From: Mycobacterium vicinigordonae
Lineage (GTDB): Bacteria; Actinomycetota; Actinomycetes; Mycobacteriales; Mycobacteriaceae
Direction of reading: 5' to 3'
Assembly: GCF_013466425.1 (NCBI RefSeq)
Contig: NZ_CP059165.1
Location: 248,001-312,000 of the forward strand
Length of the DNA: 64,000 nt
Shown here: piece by piece, positions 52,908 to 61,690 of the stretch
Numbering within the stretch: position 1 is the stretch's first letter
Layout: every line of letters starts with the position of its first letter
Notes under the pieces: generated by a model
Databases searched by the model: none
What the model was told of the DNA's origin: nothing
The model's input: the letters and a program-made list of their open reading frames with translations, nothing else
Program-made: the position numbers and the translations under genes

Positions 52908-54521
52908 ATGTCTTACGTGGTTGCGGTAGTGGAGTCAGCACAAACGGCATCGGCGGAGTTGATGCATGTCGGCGCAGCGCTGAGTTATGCGAATGCCGCG
53001 GCCGCACCGCCGACGACAGCGATCGCGGCCACCGCGGCGGATGAGGTATCGGTGGCTGTGGCGGCGCTGTTCGCCGGCCATGCTCAGGATTATCAAGAGC
53101 TCAGCACCCGATTCGAGGCGTCTTACCAGCGGTTCGTACAGCTGCTGAGCACCGGTGCCGGCAGCTATGCCACGGCGGAATCGGTCAATGCCGACCAGCT
53201 GGGCCAGACGGTGCTCGAGGTGGTCAACGCGCCGGCCCGCACGCTGCTGGGCCGACCTTTGATCGGCAATGGCGCCGATGGGGCGTCCGGTACCGGGCAG
53301 GACGGCGGGGCAGGCGGCCTGCTGTTCGGCGACGGCGGCAAAGGCGGTTCTGGCGCCCCCGGACAGACTGGCGGCAACGGCGGCAGCGCCGGTCTGATCG
53401 GCAATGGGGGTGCCGGCGGCCAGGGCGGGACGGCCGCGGATGCCAGTAAACCGGCACCCGTGGGCGGCAACGGCGGCAACGGCGGCTTATTGGTGGGCGA
53501 CGGCGGCAACGGCGGGACCGGTGGTACGGGTAGCACCGCCGGCGCCGGCGGCGCCGGCGGGTCCGGCGGACGGTTCGCCGGTCACGATGGGGCCAGCGGA
53601 GCGACCGGAACCAAAATCAACGCCCCCACGAATCCCACCAACCCAACCAACCCGTCGGGCCAGAACGCCGTCGATGCCGCCAAAGACGGTGTCCTCAGTT
53701 CGTCCAGCGGCGGGACCATCACCAACAGCAATCTCAAAGAAATCTCCGGCATCGACGCGGGCATCAACAATCCGAATGTCTACTGGGTGCACAACGATTC
53801 CGGCGACTCGGCCCGCATCTTCGCGGTCGACGCCAAGACCGGGCAGACCTTGGCGACTTATACGCTGCAGGGCGCTACCGCGACCGACTGGGAGGACATC
53901 GAGGTCGCCCGAGGAGCCGACGGCAAGTCCTACATCTACGTCGGTGACACCGGCGACAACGGTCACTCGCGCAGCAGCGTGACTGTTTACCGGGTGGAAG
54001 AGCCCGCGGTCACCGGCACCGCCAGCAACCAAAGCAACGGGGCCCTCAACGGAGTCGAACAGCTCAAGCTGACCTACCCTGGCGGCGAAAAGATCAACTC
54101 CGAGGCACTGGCCGTCGATCCTCAGTCGCACAAGCTGATCGTCATCGAAAAGACCGATGGCGACGTCTCCCGAGTGTTCGCGACGGAGGACAGCGGCTAC
54201 AGCGCCGTCGGCATGAGCAGCAGTAGGTTACTGACCAAGGTCGCGACACTGGATCTTTCTGATGCCAATTCCCAACTTGTCACCAGTGCCGACTTCTCGC
54301 CTGACGGGTCTGAACTGGCCGTCCGGACCTACGACGACGTCCTGTTATGGAACCGGACCACCGGCACCACCGCCTGGTCGCCGTTCAGCCAGCGACCGGT
54401 CGACGGACCGCTCGCTGGCGAGCAGCAAGGCGAGGCGATCGCCTTCCACCCCGAGGGGAATGGCTATGTCACCATCAGCGAAGGGATCAACCAGACGCTG
54501 CACGAGTACACGATCCGCTGA
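52908..54521 (+). CDS. PE_PGRS protein with a C-terminal beta-propeller-like domain
   Basis: From ATG 52908 (GGAAGG six bases upstream) the protein has 537 residues. Residues 1-95 are a PE domain (MSYVVAVVESAQTASAELMH, with the YxxxD/E-type secretion signal in its second helix region); such proteins leave the cell through type VII secretion. Residues about 105-230 are GGxGGx PGRS repeats. A short NPTNPTNPTNPS linker follows, then about 270 residues without PGRS character. That part contains repeated blades (WVHNDSGDSARIFAVDAKTG, TDWEDIEVA, YIYVGDTGDNGHSR), a pattern of secreted beta-propeller proteins in actinobacteria. It probably acts at the cell surface or outside. Confidence 0.88.
   Translation: MSYVVAVVESAQTASAELMHVGAALSYANAAAAPPTTAIAATAADEVSVAVAALFAGHAQDYQELSTRFEASYQRFVQLLSTGAGSYATAESVNADQLGQTVLEVVNAPARTLLGRPLIGNGADGASGTGQDGGAGGLLFGDGGKGGSGAPGQTGGNGGSAGLIGNGGAGGQGGTAADASKPAPVGGNGGNGGLLVGDGGNGGTGGTGSTAGAGGAGGSGGRFAGHDGASGATGTKINAPTNPTNPTNPSGQNAVDAAKDGVLSSSSGGTITNSNLKEISGIDAGINNPNVYWVHNDSGDSARIFAVDAKTGQTLATYTLQGATATDWEDIEVARGADGKSYIYVGDTGDNGHSRSSVTVYRVEEPAVTGTASNQSNGALNGVEQLKLTYPGGEKINSEALAVDPQSHKLIVIEKTDGDVSRVFATEDSGYSAVGMSSSRLLTKVATLDLSDANSQLVTSADFSPDGSELAVRTYDDVLLWNRTTGTTAWSPFSQRPVDGPLAGEQQGEAIAFHPEGNGYVTISEGINQTLHEYTIR
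53266..53605 (+). repeat. PGRS GGxGGx coding repeats
   Basis: Degenerate GGCGGCAACGGCGGC-like units encode GGNGGN and GGAGG repeats in the PE_PGRS protein. The array is short (about 110 residues) for a PGRS region. Such repeats vary in copy number between strains through recombination and are prone to assembly error. Confidence 0.85.
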
Positions 54522-54557
54522 TCCCACGATCTTCCGGCCGGTTCGTTCTCGGCTCGC

Positions 54558-55379
54558 CTAGGGGTTGCCGGTTTTCATCGCGGCGATCACGCCGCCGTCG
54601 ACCAACAGGTCGGTGCCGGTGATGAACGTCGATTCGGGACCGAGTAGAAACGCGGTCGCCGCGGCGATGTCGTCGGGAGTACCGATACGACCGGTCCCCG
54701 ACATTTCGATCATCGCGCGCATCCCGTCGCCGACCGCGGAAGCCAATTCTTCCTGGCCCATCGGGGTGGAGATGATCCCCGGGCTGATCGAGTTGATCCG
54801 GGCACCGCGGCGCCCCCACTGCGATGCGGCAGCGCGAACCCGAATATGGTTGGCCTGCTTGGCGATCGGGTAGGCGAAGGCCGACTCGGTGATGCTGTTG
54901 ATGAAGTCGAGCTCCAGCAGTTCGCCGGGCGGGTTGTGTGCCAGCGACTTTTCGCGTTCCGGTGGCTGCGCGGCAAACATGTGGCCGGCCATACTGGCGA
55001 TGACCACGCCGGCACCGCCCGGAGCTATGATCTCGCCGAACTCCTGCAGAACCAGGGCTGTCCCTAAAAGGTCGACTGCCATGACCGCTTGGGCGGACGC
55101 CTGGGCCGGGGAGAGTCCGGCGGTGTGCACCATCGCAGTGACGGGGCCGAGGGACGCGGCGAACTCGGCGAGCGCGTGCACCGACTCGGCGGCAGAGACG
55201 TCGACAGTCTGGCTCCTGACCTCATAGCCGTCGGCGGCGAGCGCTTCGGCAACTGAGGTCAGGGTCGCTTCGTTGTTGTCGGCCAGCAGGACTGTCTTGC
55301 CGCTGCCTAGCCGTCGCGCGATCGCTTGGCCCATGCCCCCCACGCCGATGACGGCCAGTACTTGCCGGTGTGCTGCCAT
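54558..55379 (-). CDS. Short-chain dehydrogenase/reductase
   Basis: From ATG 55379 (AAGGAG five bases upstream) the protein has 273 residues. The cofactor motif is a shortened VIGVGGMGQAIARRL rather than TGxxxGIG; the active site is IASMAGHMF with YPIAKQANHIRV (Tyr-x3-Lys). The C-terminal ITGTDLLVDGGV is canonical. It resembles mycobacterial SDRs with a GVGGMG start, and a long insertion (PPEREKSLAHNPPGELLELD) lies before the catalytic Tyr. It is divergent from a methyltransferase gene, 61 bases between starts. The substrate is unknown. Confidence 0.88.
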   Translation of the reverse strand: MAAHRQVLAVIGVGGMGQAIARRLGSGKTVLLADNNEATLTSVAEALAADGYEVRSQTVDVSAAESVHALAEFAASLGPVTAMVHTAGLSPAQASAQAVMAVDLLGTALVLQEFGEIIAPGGAGVVIASMAGHMFAAQPPEREKSLAHNPPGELLELDFINSITESAFAYPIAKQANHIRVRAAASQWGRRGARINSISPGIISTPMGQEELASAVGDGMRAMIEMSGTGRIGTPDDIAAATAFLLGPESTFITGTDLLVDGGVIAAMKTGNP

Positions 55380-55440
55380 TCCAACTCCTTGCGCTTTGCG
55401 CCCGTCGAAGAATAGGGGCTGCGCCGCTACGTTGGACGAA

Positions 55441-56034
55441 GTGTCGACGCGACAACCCTGGAATATCAACATTCATTACAACGCACTCGTGGATGCCGAG
55501 GTCCCGCCCAGTACCCAGCGGGTGCTCGACGTGGGGTGCGGCGACGGCTTCCTGGCCGCTCGACTGGTTCAGCGGATACCGCAGGTCGCTGCCCTTGATA
55601 TCGACGGCGGCGTCCTGCAGCGTGCGCAGACCCGGTTCGCCGGCGCGCCGATCCATTGGATGCAGGGTGACGTCATGACGGTCGAGCTGCCCACGTTCGA
55701 CGCGGTGGTGTCCAATGCCGCCTTCCACCACATCGACGACACCAAGGCCGCGCTGGCGCGTCTCTGCGCTCTGGTGTCGCCCGGCGGCACGCTGGCGGTC
55801 GTCACCTTTGTCAGAGTTTCGCTGCGCGAACTGTGGTGGCACCTGCCGTCGTGGATCGCCTGCACCATGGTCAATCGAGTCAGAGGCAAATGGGACCACA
55901 CCGCCCCGATCAAATGGCCTCCGCCGGATACATTTTCGCAGCTTCGCTCCAACGTGCGCACGGTGCTTCCGGAGGCCCGCGTTCGCCGCTTGCTCTACGG
56001 CCGGGTGTTGATCACCTGGCGGGCGCCGGTTTGA
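55441..56034 (+). CDS. SAM-dependent methyltransferase, class I
   Basis: From GTG 55441 (MSTRQPWNINIHYNALVDAE) the protein has 197 residues. Motif I is VLDVGCGDGFLAARL (about 29-43), followed by ALDIDGG, GDVMTVELPTFDAVVSNAAF and HHIDD, the pattern of UbiE/Methyltransf_11-type enzymes. It would methylate a small molecule with S-adenosylmethionine in the cytosol. A longer reading from 55273 would overlap the divergent SDR and is rejected. No operon partner is evident. Confidence 0.88.
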   Translation: MSTRQPWNINIHYNALVDAEVPPSTQRVLDVGCGDGFLAARLVQRIPQVAALDIDGGVLQRAQTRFAGAPIHWMQGDVMTVELPTFDAVVSNAAFHHIDDTKAALARLCALVSPGGTLAVVTFVRVSLRELWWHLPSWIACTMVNRVRGKWDHTAPIKWPPPDTFSQLRSNVRTVLPEARVRRLLYGRVLITWRAPV

Positions 56035-56103
56035 TGTGAGACCTCTCCGGGCCTGTACATCGCGACAGTCGTTGGGAGGGCCGAAATTTCCGAATTGCAT
56101 GAG

Positions 56104-56922
56104 CTAATTGTCGGGACCCATGGATGCGGCGCTGGCCTGGATCATCAGATTCACCAACTGATTGCGGGTGAGCGAACCCATCATCTGAGTGGCGGCGCGC
56201 AAGTCCTCGCCCACGATCCAGGTCGGGCCGTTTGCGAGGTTCTCGAACGCCTCGGCAATCACGTCACTGACAGCGCAGGCGCCGGGCGGAACATCGTTGG
56301 GTGAGGCGATCTGGCCTCGGCTGTACTCGAGTTCACGCAACGCGGGCGTATCCGTCTTACCCAGGATCAGCCCCAAGACGTCGATTCCGTGGGGGTGCAG
56401 CTCGGCCCACAGCGCCTCGGCGAACACCATGTCGAACGCCTTGGAAGCGCCGTACGCGACCATGTTGGGGCCACCGGCCAACCCGGCGCCCGATCCGAAG
56501 ATTACGATGCCACCTCGGCCCCGCTCGACCATTGGGCGCGCGAAATGATGGCACAACTGCATCGGCACCACGCAGTTGCGCTGCACCATCGACTCGGCCG
56601 CCTCGATCGGATTGGCCAGGAAGGGCTGGAAATTGGGGTCTGCCCCCGCGCAGTACACCAGTAATCCAAGCTCCAGATCGCTGGTCGCTTCGGCGATGAC
56701 AGAAGCGGCATTCTTCGTTGCCAGATCGATTGCGAGAACCCGAGTTTTGGCTGTTGTAGTGGTATGGATCTGTGCGGCAACACTATCCAGCACCGGTCGG
56801 CGCCGAGCCAGCAGCACGACGTTAACCCCGTGTTCGGCCAGGCCCTTGGCGAACGCGGCGCCCACGCCGTCGGAGGCGCCTGCGACGAGGGCCCACGGTC
56901 CGTACTTGTCGGAAAACGTCAT
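56104..56922 (-). CDS. Short-chain dehydrogenase/reductase
   Basis: A 272-residue SDR. VAGASDGVGAAFAKGLAEHG (about 13-32) is the cofactor loop, VYCAGADPN replaces NNAG, and the active site is IFGSGAGLAGG with YGASKAFD (Tyr-x3-Lys). It is close to the DltE/SDR family c groups common in mycobacteria. It lies 7 bases after the SnoaL-like gene and downstream of the alcohol dehydrogenase, forming a three-gene minus-strand operon likely governed by the divergent IclR regulator. Oxidation or reduction of the same substrate family is inferred. Confidence 0.9.
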   Translation of the reverse strand: MTFSDKYGPWALVAGASDGVGAAFAKGLAEHGVNVVLLARRRPVLDSVAAQIHTTTTAKTRVLAIDLATKNAASVIAEATSDLELGLLVYCAGADPNFQPFLANPIEAAESMVQRNCVVPMQLCHHFARPMVERGRGGIVIFGSGAGLAGGPNMVAYGASKAFDMVFAEALWAELHPHGIDVLGLILGKTDTPALRELEYSRGQIASPNDVPPGACAVSDVIAEAFENLANGPTWIVGEDLRAATQMMGSLTRNQLVNLMIQASAASMGPDN

Positions 56923-56929
56923 GCCCGGG

Positions 56930-57337
56930 CTACCCGACTGCTACGACGCGCACGGGGGTGAACTGGCGTCTTGAGATCCGCCACCCGTCGGTGGCGCGGA
57001 CCAAGGCGTCGTCGTAGAACCCGATCGCGTTGACGCCACGCTGGTTGTCGGCGGCCATGATCACCGCGTCGATGTAGCTGCGGGCTTCGGCATGGTCGCC
57101 GTCGAGGGCGACGGCGATATTACTCAGCCGGTGCAGCGTGTATCCCGCCGCCGCGTGCACCAGGGCCATAAATTCGATCACCTCGACAGCCGTTCGCCAG
57201 GTGCCGATCTCACCGTAGTCGACGTCGCACTCGTCGGTGAAGACCGTGCCGAGCAGCTGGTACTCACGCCGGTCGATGGCGGTGGCGTAGCGGATGAGCA
57301 GGTCCGAAATATCCTGGCGATCTTCACGTTCGGTCAT
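56930..57337 (-). CDS. SnoaL-like / NTF2-fold protein
   Basis: From ATG 57337 the protein has 135 residues of the SnoaL_4 type: DRQDISDLLIRYATAIDRRE, then VFTDECDVDYGEIG with the acidic residues typical of the pocket, and a C-terminal DGWRISRRQFTPV strand. Members are isomerases, dehydratases or binding proteins, for example in steroid and polyketide pathways. A GAGGG five bases upstream favours ATG 57337; GTG 57349 overlaps the dehydrogenase stop as GTGA and is an alternative. It sits between the alcohol dehydrogenase and SDR genes. Confidence 0.87.
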   Translation of the reverse strand: MTEREDRQDISDLLIRYATAIDRREYQLLGTVFTDECDVDYGEIGTWRTAVEVIEFMALVHAAAGYTLHRLSNIAVALDGDHAEARSYIDAVIMAADNQRGVNAIGFYDDALVRATDGWRISRRQFTPVRVVAVG

Positions 57338-57345
57338 GCAGGCCC

Positions 57346-58386
57346 TCACTTGGGGTGGACGATGATCCTTGGCGGCCCGTCGGATTTGCGGACCAGTTCG
57401 AGTGCGTCGGGTACCTCGTCAAGGCTGATGATCCTGCCCACGCTCGGCAGCGGGTCCAACCGGCCCGACGCGATCGCCGCCAACGTCCCGTACCAGTCCT
57501 GCGGGTGCGGCCCGCCACCGAATTGGATGGTGACGCCCTGCCGGGTGGCGGTGGTGATGTCCAGGGTGTCGCCGGTGTACCAACCGCCCGCGCAATAGAT
57601 TCGAGTTCCCATCTCGGCCTGCTCGACGATCCGCTGGATCAGACCGGCGGCCCCGACGCACTCGAAAACTACTGCGGTCCCGGGTAATCCGTGCTGTGCG
57701 CGCACCTCTCGGAAGGCGTCGAACGCTGACTGCGCGGCCGGGTCGACCACCACGTGCGCACCGAATCCGCTGCGGGCCAGCTCGCGGCGATCGGCCTTGT
57801 AGTCGGTGACGATGATCGGTTCGATGCCCCGGCTCACCAGAGCGGCGACCGCGGAGAGGCCGATTGCTCCGGCTCCGATAACGATCGGGACCTCACCGGA
57901 TTGCAGCCGAGCCGACCGTACGTAGAACTCGCCCACCGCGAATGCGTCGGTGAGAGCGACCGCGTCGCTGGATACACCGCCTACGACCGGCTTGGCCGCC
58001 ACTTCGGAAACCACCAGTAGCTCAGCGAAACTGCCCTGCGCCTCCGGATGCTGGCCGATTATGCGCAGGCCACCGGCTCCGCCATCGACCAGACGCACCG
58101 GCATCGCGGTCACCCGCTCGCCGACCGCGAACTGATCCGTACAGCCGGGGCCGAAACCGACCACTTCACCGACGAACTCATGGCCGAGCACGATGTCGCG
58201 GTCGTCGTCGTACAGGGACCGGCCGGTCGGATCGTCGACCGCCAGTTCCGGGTGGTCCATGAAGTGCACATCCGAGGCGCAGATCGCGGTGCTCAGCGTC
58301 TTGAGCAGCAATTCGCCCCGTCCCGGCACGGGATCCGGCGTCTCGCGGACCTGCAACCGGCCGTTCCGCAGCACCACAGCGTGCAT
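57346..58386 (-). CDS. Zinc-type alcohol dehydrogenase (MDR superfamily)
   Basis: From ATG 58386 (MHAVVLRNGRLQVRETPDPV) the protein has 346 residues. The catalytic zinc region is ICASDVHFMDHPE and GHEFVGEVVGFG, and the NAD(P) motif is VIGAGAIGLSAVAAL. The four-cysteine structural zinc lobe of classical alcohol dehydrogenases is missing, as in many microbial members. It should oxidise an alcohol to a ketone or aldehyde. It is divergent from the IclR gene, and a palindrome lies 20 bases upstream of its start. It heads the operon with SnoaL-like and SDR genes. Confidence 0.92.
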   Translation of the reverse strand: MHAVVLRNGRLQVRETPDPVPGRGELLLKTLSTAICASDVHFMDHPELAVDDPTGRSLYDDDRDIVLGHEFVGEVVGFGPGCTDQFAVGERVTAMPVRLVDGGAGGLRIIGQHPEAQGSFAELLVVSEVAAKPVVGGVSSDAVALTDAFAVGEFYVRSARLQSGEVPIVIGAGAIGLSAVAALVSRGIEPIIVTDYKADRRELARSGFGAHVVVDPAAQSAFDAFREVRAQHGLPGTAVVFECVGAAGLIQRIVEQAEMGTRIYCAGGWYTGDTLDITTATRQGVTIQFGGGPHPQDWYGTLAAIASGRLDPLPSVGRIISLDEVPDALELVRKSDGPPRIIVHPK

Positions 58387-58405
58387 CGCATCGACTTCCA
58401 GTATC

Positions 58406-58417
58406 TCGAATATTCGA
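58406..58417. promoter_or_regulatory. Palindrome and direct repeats upstream of the alcohol dehydrogenase
   Basis: TCGAATATTCGA (58406-58417) is a perfect 12-base palindrome, extended by TAT/ATA pairs after one mismatch on each side. On the minus strand TTCGAGAT occurs twice, inside this palindrome and again at about 58424-58431. This fits a site for the divergent IclR regulator. Confidence 0.5.
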
Positions 58418-58508
58418 TATATGATCTCGAAATAACAATCTAACTGTAGGAAAGCCAAGAGTAGGGAGTCAAGCCATCCGCGGATCGAACTCGGCGCCTA
58501 CCGCTCGG

Positions 58509-59339
58509 GTGCTCGACGTGGTGGAGCTGCTCGCAAGATCGGGCGACGCTCGACTGCGGTACTCCGACGTGGCGCGCGAACTCCGCCTGACCCAGGCGAC
58601 CGCGCACGCGATCCTCAAGACGCTCTGCGACCGGGGCTGGGTCAGCCGCGACCCGGTGTCCAAGACCTTCGCCCTAGGCCCGGCGCTGGCGGTGGTCGCG
58701 GCGAGAACCGAGGTGGCGCGGCCATTAGCGCATTCGGCGCGGGCGGCCGTGCTGGCAGTATCCGCAGAGCTGGGGTATCCCGGCTCGGTGGTCGAGCGGT
58801 TCGGCGACTCGTTGGTGATCACGGCGTTCGAGGGCGCCGACGCCACCGAGCCCTCCGGTCTGCCCGGTGACCGCATTCCCTACGCGCCGCCATTCGGGGT
58901 CGCCTTCGCCGCCTGGGACACGCCCGAGGGGCAACGCGAATGGATCCGGCGCGGAGCCGGCTGCGACCGGGAACGGACACAGCGGTTGGAAGGCGTGCTG
59001 GCGCGAACCCGCCAACGCGGGTTTGACGTCGACTGCACCACCCCGGCGCTGGCGCAGGCCGCACAACTGGTCGGCGCGCTGCAGGGTGACGAGATGCCCG
59101 CTTCAGTACGTCAGCTCATGGACCAGCTTTTCGTCGAATTCACCACCAGCGGAGGATTTTTCGAAGACGATACCGGCGACGCGGCACTACCCGTGGTCAC
59201 CATTGCGGCACCGGTGTTCGATCATCGGGGGCGGGTGGGCCCGATCGTCGCCGTGCACCCGCTGCGTGCCCTCACCCGCCAGCAGATTCAGACCGTAGGT
59301 GAGCGTGTGGCTGCAGCCGCCGCCCGGGTCAGCCGCTGA
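58509..59339 (+). CDS. IclR-family transcriptional regulator
   Basis: A 276-residue IclR protein: winged HTH (LDVVELLARSGDARLRYSDV, then LRLTQATAHAILKTLCDRG, about 2-45) and a C-terminal effector domain. GTG 58509 is the only standard in-frame start, but it has no ribosome site, and the preceding codons (RGSNSAPTAR) match the conserved lead-in of the family. An AUC codon at 58476 has GGGAG six bases upstream, so initiation there is possible. The regulator is divergent from the alcohol dehydrogenase operon and probably controls it. Confidence 0.88.
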   Translation: MLDVVELLARSGDARLRYSDVARELRLTQATAHAILKTLCDRGWVSRDPVSKTFALGPALAVVAARTEVARPLAHSARAAVLAVSAELGYPGSVVERFGDSLVITAFEGADATEPSGLPGDRIPYAPPFGVAFAAWDTPEGQREWIRRGAGCDRERTQRLEGVLARTRQRGFDVDCTTPALAQAAQLVGALQGDEMPASVRQLMDQLFVEFTTSGGFFEDDTGDAALPVVTIAAPVFDHRGRVGPIVAVHPLRALTRQQIQTVGERVAAAAARVSR

Positions 59340-59739
59340 GCGCGCCAATTGCGGCCTGCAGCTTGGCGGCGGCGGCGTCAGCGATCTCCTGCAGGCCGGG
59401 TTGGTCGATGACGCGGACCATCAGCTGGGGATCCATGGCCTCGACAATGATTCCATCGGCAGGCCCGGCGGTGTCGGCGCGGACCACCACGTTGCAGGGC
59501 AGCAGCTGACCGATCTGGCGGTCTACGCCGAGAGCTCGATGTGCGAGCTGTGGGTTGCAGGCGCCGAGGATGGTGTAATCCTCTATGTCCTCGCCCAGCT
59601 TCTGCTTCAGCGTGGCCTTGACGTCGATCCTGGTCAGTACGCCGAAGCCCTGCTCGGCGAGCACCCGTGTGGTCTTGTCGATCGCATCCTCGAAGGAGCC
59701 ATGCAGGGTAGTGGTCAAACCCGTTGTTTGCGTGGTCAT
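59329..59739 (-). CDS. DUF302 family protein
   Basis: From ATG 59739 (GAGAGGGG upstream) the protein has 136 residues. It shows the DUF302 pattern: GSFEDAIDKTTRVLAEQGFG, then VLTRIDVKATLKQKLGEDI, YTILGACNPQLAHRAL and LLPCNVVVRAD, with two conserved cysteines. Such proteins are often encoded with sulfur-, copper- or arsenic-linked genes; the activity is unknown. It follows the CsoR/CstR-like gene by 19 bases on the same strand and so probably responds to the same signal. Its 3' end overlaps the IclR stop by 11 bases. Confidence 0.88.
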   Translation of the reverse strand: MTTQTTGLTTTLHGSFEDAIDKTTRVLAEQGFGVLTRIDVKATLKQKLGEDIEDYTILGACNPQLAHRALGVDRQIGQLLPCNVVVRADTAGPADGIIVEAMDPQLMVRVIDQPGLQEIADAAAAKLQAAIGALSG

Positions 59740-59758
59740 TACGAATTCCCCTCTCGTT

Positions 59759-60109
<351 letters not shown>

Positions 60110-60718
60110 TCAGGCATTCGGCCGCTGGACCTGGATGAACTCGGGGGTGGCGGCCAGTATGGTCAAGGCATCGAACAGCGCCTGGCCGGTCTCGAGTGTC
60201 GGCGCCGACGTCAGCACCGGGCCGAAAAGGGTCTTCCCGTCGATGCTCAGTATCGGGCTGCCGCCCGCCCCGCCGAGGGCGTCCTGGCTGGCCTGGTGTG
60301 CTTGGCGGACAGCCATATCCAGCGTCATGTCCGAGCACGCGTCGACCGAGGTGCGTTGGACCCCGGCGTCACGCAGGAGGTGCCCGGCAAGCTCCTCGCT
60401 CACGAGGGCCGACTGGTCGAAGTACCGCTGTCCGAACGAGAAATAGGCCACCGCGAGTCCCTTCGCGCCAAGCTCGGCTCGGACCGCCGCCATCAGTCGA
60501 CCGACCCGCACTGAGTCGCGCATCCGCGCCCGTTGCGGGGTTGGCAGCTCGCGGCCTTCGTTCAGGATTGCTAAATTCATGAGACGCCAATCGATTTCGA
60601 AGTCCGCACGCTCAGCGACGCGGGCTAGCCAACGGGCGGTGTTCCAGGAGAAAGGGCATACCGGATCAAGCCATAGGGTGACGTCGTGGCTCGTCGTACG
60701 CCGTGCCGAAGGGTTCAT
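60110..60718 (-). CDS. DsbA-fold thiol protein related to Rv2466c, single-cysteine active site
   Basis: A 202-residue DsbA/thioredoxin-fold protein close to Rv2466c, the mycothiol-dependent reductase of M. tuberculosis (shared WFDPLCPWCW/WLDPVCPFSW start, MxLAILNE, and a GxPxxxxDGxxxFGPVL segment). The active site reads Cys21-Pro-Phe-Ser24, so the second Cys of CxxC is missing and a monothiol mechanism is expected. The substrate-binding cis-Pro is in GGSPILSIDG. A TACCCC-GG-GGGGTA operator lies 41 bases upstream, linking it to the CstR-like repressor. Likely role: thiol or persulfide stress defence. Confidence 0.88.
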   Translation of the reverse strand: MNPSARRTTSHDVTLWLDPVCPFSWNTARWLARVAERADFEIDWRLMNLAILNEGRELPTPQRARMRDSVRVGRLMAAVRAELGAKGLAVAYFSFGQRYFDQSALVSEELAGHLLRDAGVQRTSVDACSDMTLDMAVRQAHQASQDALGGAGGSPILSIDGKTLFGPVLTSAPTLETGQALFDALTILAATPEFIQVQRPNA

Positions 60719-60759
60719 TGCTGCCTCTCACAAATTTGGTAGGTACGCATCCCGCAATA

Positions 60760-60773
60760 TACCCCGGGGGGTA
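60760..60773. promoter_or_regulatory. CsoR/CstR-type operator upstream of the DsbA-like gene
   Basis: TACCCC (60760-60765), GG, GGGGTA (60768-60773): the same arms and spacing as the site before the repressor gene, at nearly the same distance (41 bases) from its start codon. Confidence 0.75.
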
Positions 60774-60916
60774 ATATTCACCGCAGTCGAGAGAGTATCG
60801 GCATATCGGATATAGCGAGCAGGACCGCGTGAGCCCCCTTGCGCGGTTTACTGCCTACGTTGAATGATCGGCCCATTCCCGATCAGCCGGCAGCGGGCCG
60901 GGCCGAAGGAGCGCAC

Positions 60917-61690
60917 GTGGCCAAGAAGAACAACCGCACCGTCAACCGATGGGAGCTGGTTACCTGTGCCCTGAGCGGACACGCCACCTACGCTCCGGAT
61001 GACGAGGCACTGGCCGAGCGTCTGCACGCCAAGACCGAACTCGGTGAGGTATGGCGTTGCCTGCGCTGCGGTGATTTCGCTCTCGGGCCGCCGCACGGGC
61101 GCGGCAAGCCGGAAGAAGCACCGACGATCATGCGCGGCAAGGCATTACGCCAGGCGATAATCATTCGAGCGCTCAGCATCGAACGGTTGGGCCGGGCAGT
61201 GGTACTTGGACTCGCGGCGTGGGCCGTCTGGACGTTCCGCGGTTCGCGCGGCGCCATCCAGGCCACCCTGGACCGCGATCTGCCGATTTTCCGTGCCGCC
61301 GGATTCAAGGTGGACCAGATGTCGGCCATCCACGAACTGGAGAAGGCGCTGGCCGCCAAGCCGTCCACATTGGCGTTGATCACCTGCCTGCTCGCCGCCT
61401 ACGCCGTGCTGCAGGTGATCGAAGGCGTCGGATTGTGGCTGCTGAAGCGCTGGGGCGAGTATTTCGCCGTGGTAGCTACCTCGATCTTCTTGCCGCTGGA
61501 AATCCACGACCTGGCCAAAGGGATCACGATGACCCGGGTGGTGACCTTCAGCATCAACGTCGCCGCAGTGATCTACCTGCTGGTCTCCAAGAGACTGTTC
61601 GGACTGCGGGGCGGCCGCAAGGCCTATGAGGAGGAGCGCCACGGCGACCAGCTGCTAGACCTGGAACGAGCCGCGATGACGGCGGCCTGA
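60917..61690 (+). CDS. DUF2127 family membrane protein
   Basis: From GTG 60917, with AAGGAG six bases upstream, the protein has 257 residues. A short polar N-terminal part carries a CxxC pair (WRCLRCGDFALG, zinc ribbon-like, about 45-56). It is followed by four hydrophobic helices (about 90-240) typical of DUF2127, with VIEGVGLWLLKRWGEYFAVV in the third. The cysteine pair before the membrane domain is a feature of the mycobacterial branch. The function is unknown. It is transcribed away from the DsbA-like gene. Confidence 0.85.
   Translation: MAKKNNRTVNRWELVTCALSGHATYAPDDEALAERLHAKTELGEVWRCLRCGDFALGPPHGRGKPEEAPTIMRGKALRQAIIIRALSIERLGRAVVLGLAAWAVWTFRGSRGAIQATLDRDLPIFRAAGFKVDQMSAIHELEKALAAKPSTLALITCLLAAYAVLQVIEGVGLWLLKRWGEYFAVVATSIFLPLEIHDLAKGITMTRVVTFSINVAAVIYLLVSKRLFGLRGGRKAYEEERHGDQLLDLERAAMTAA

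Noticed and set aside
53266..53605. Repeat array that might be taken for a CRISPR or satellite
   Set aside because: Units are in-frame GGxGGx codons of a PE_PGRS gene, with no conserved spacers.
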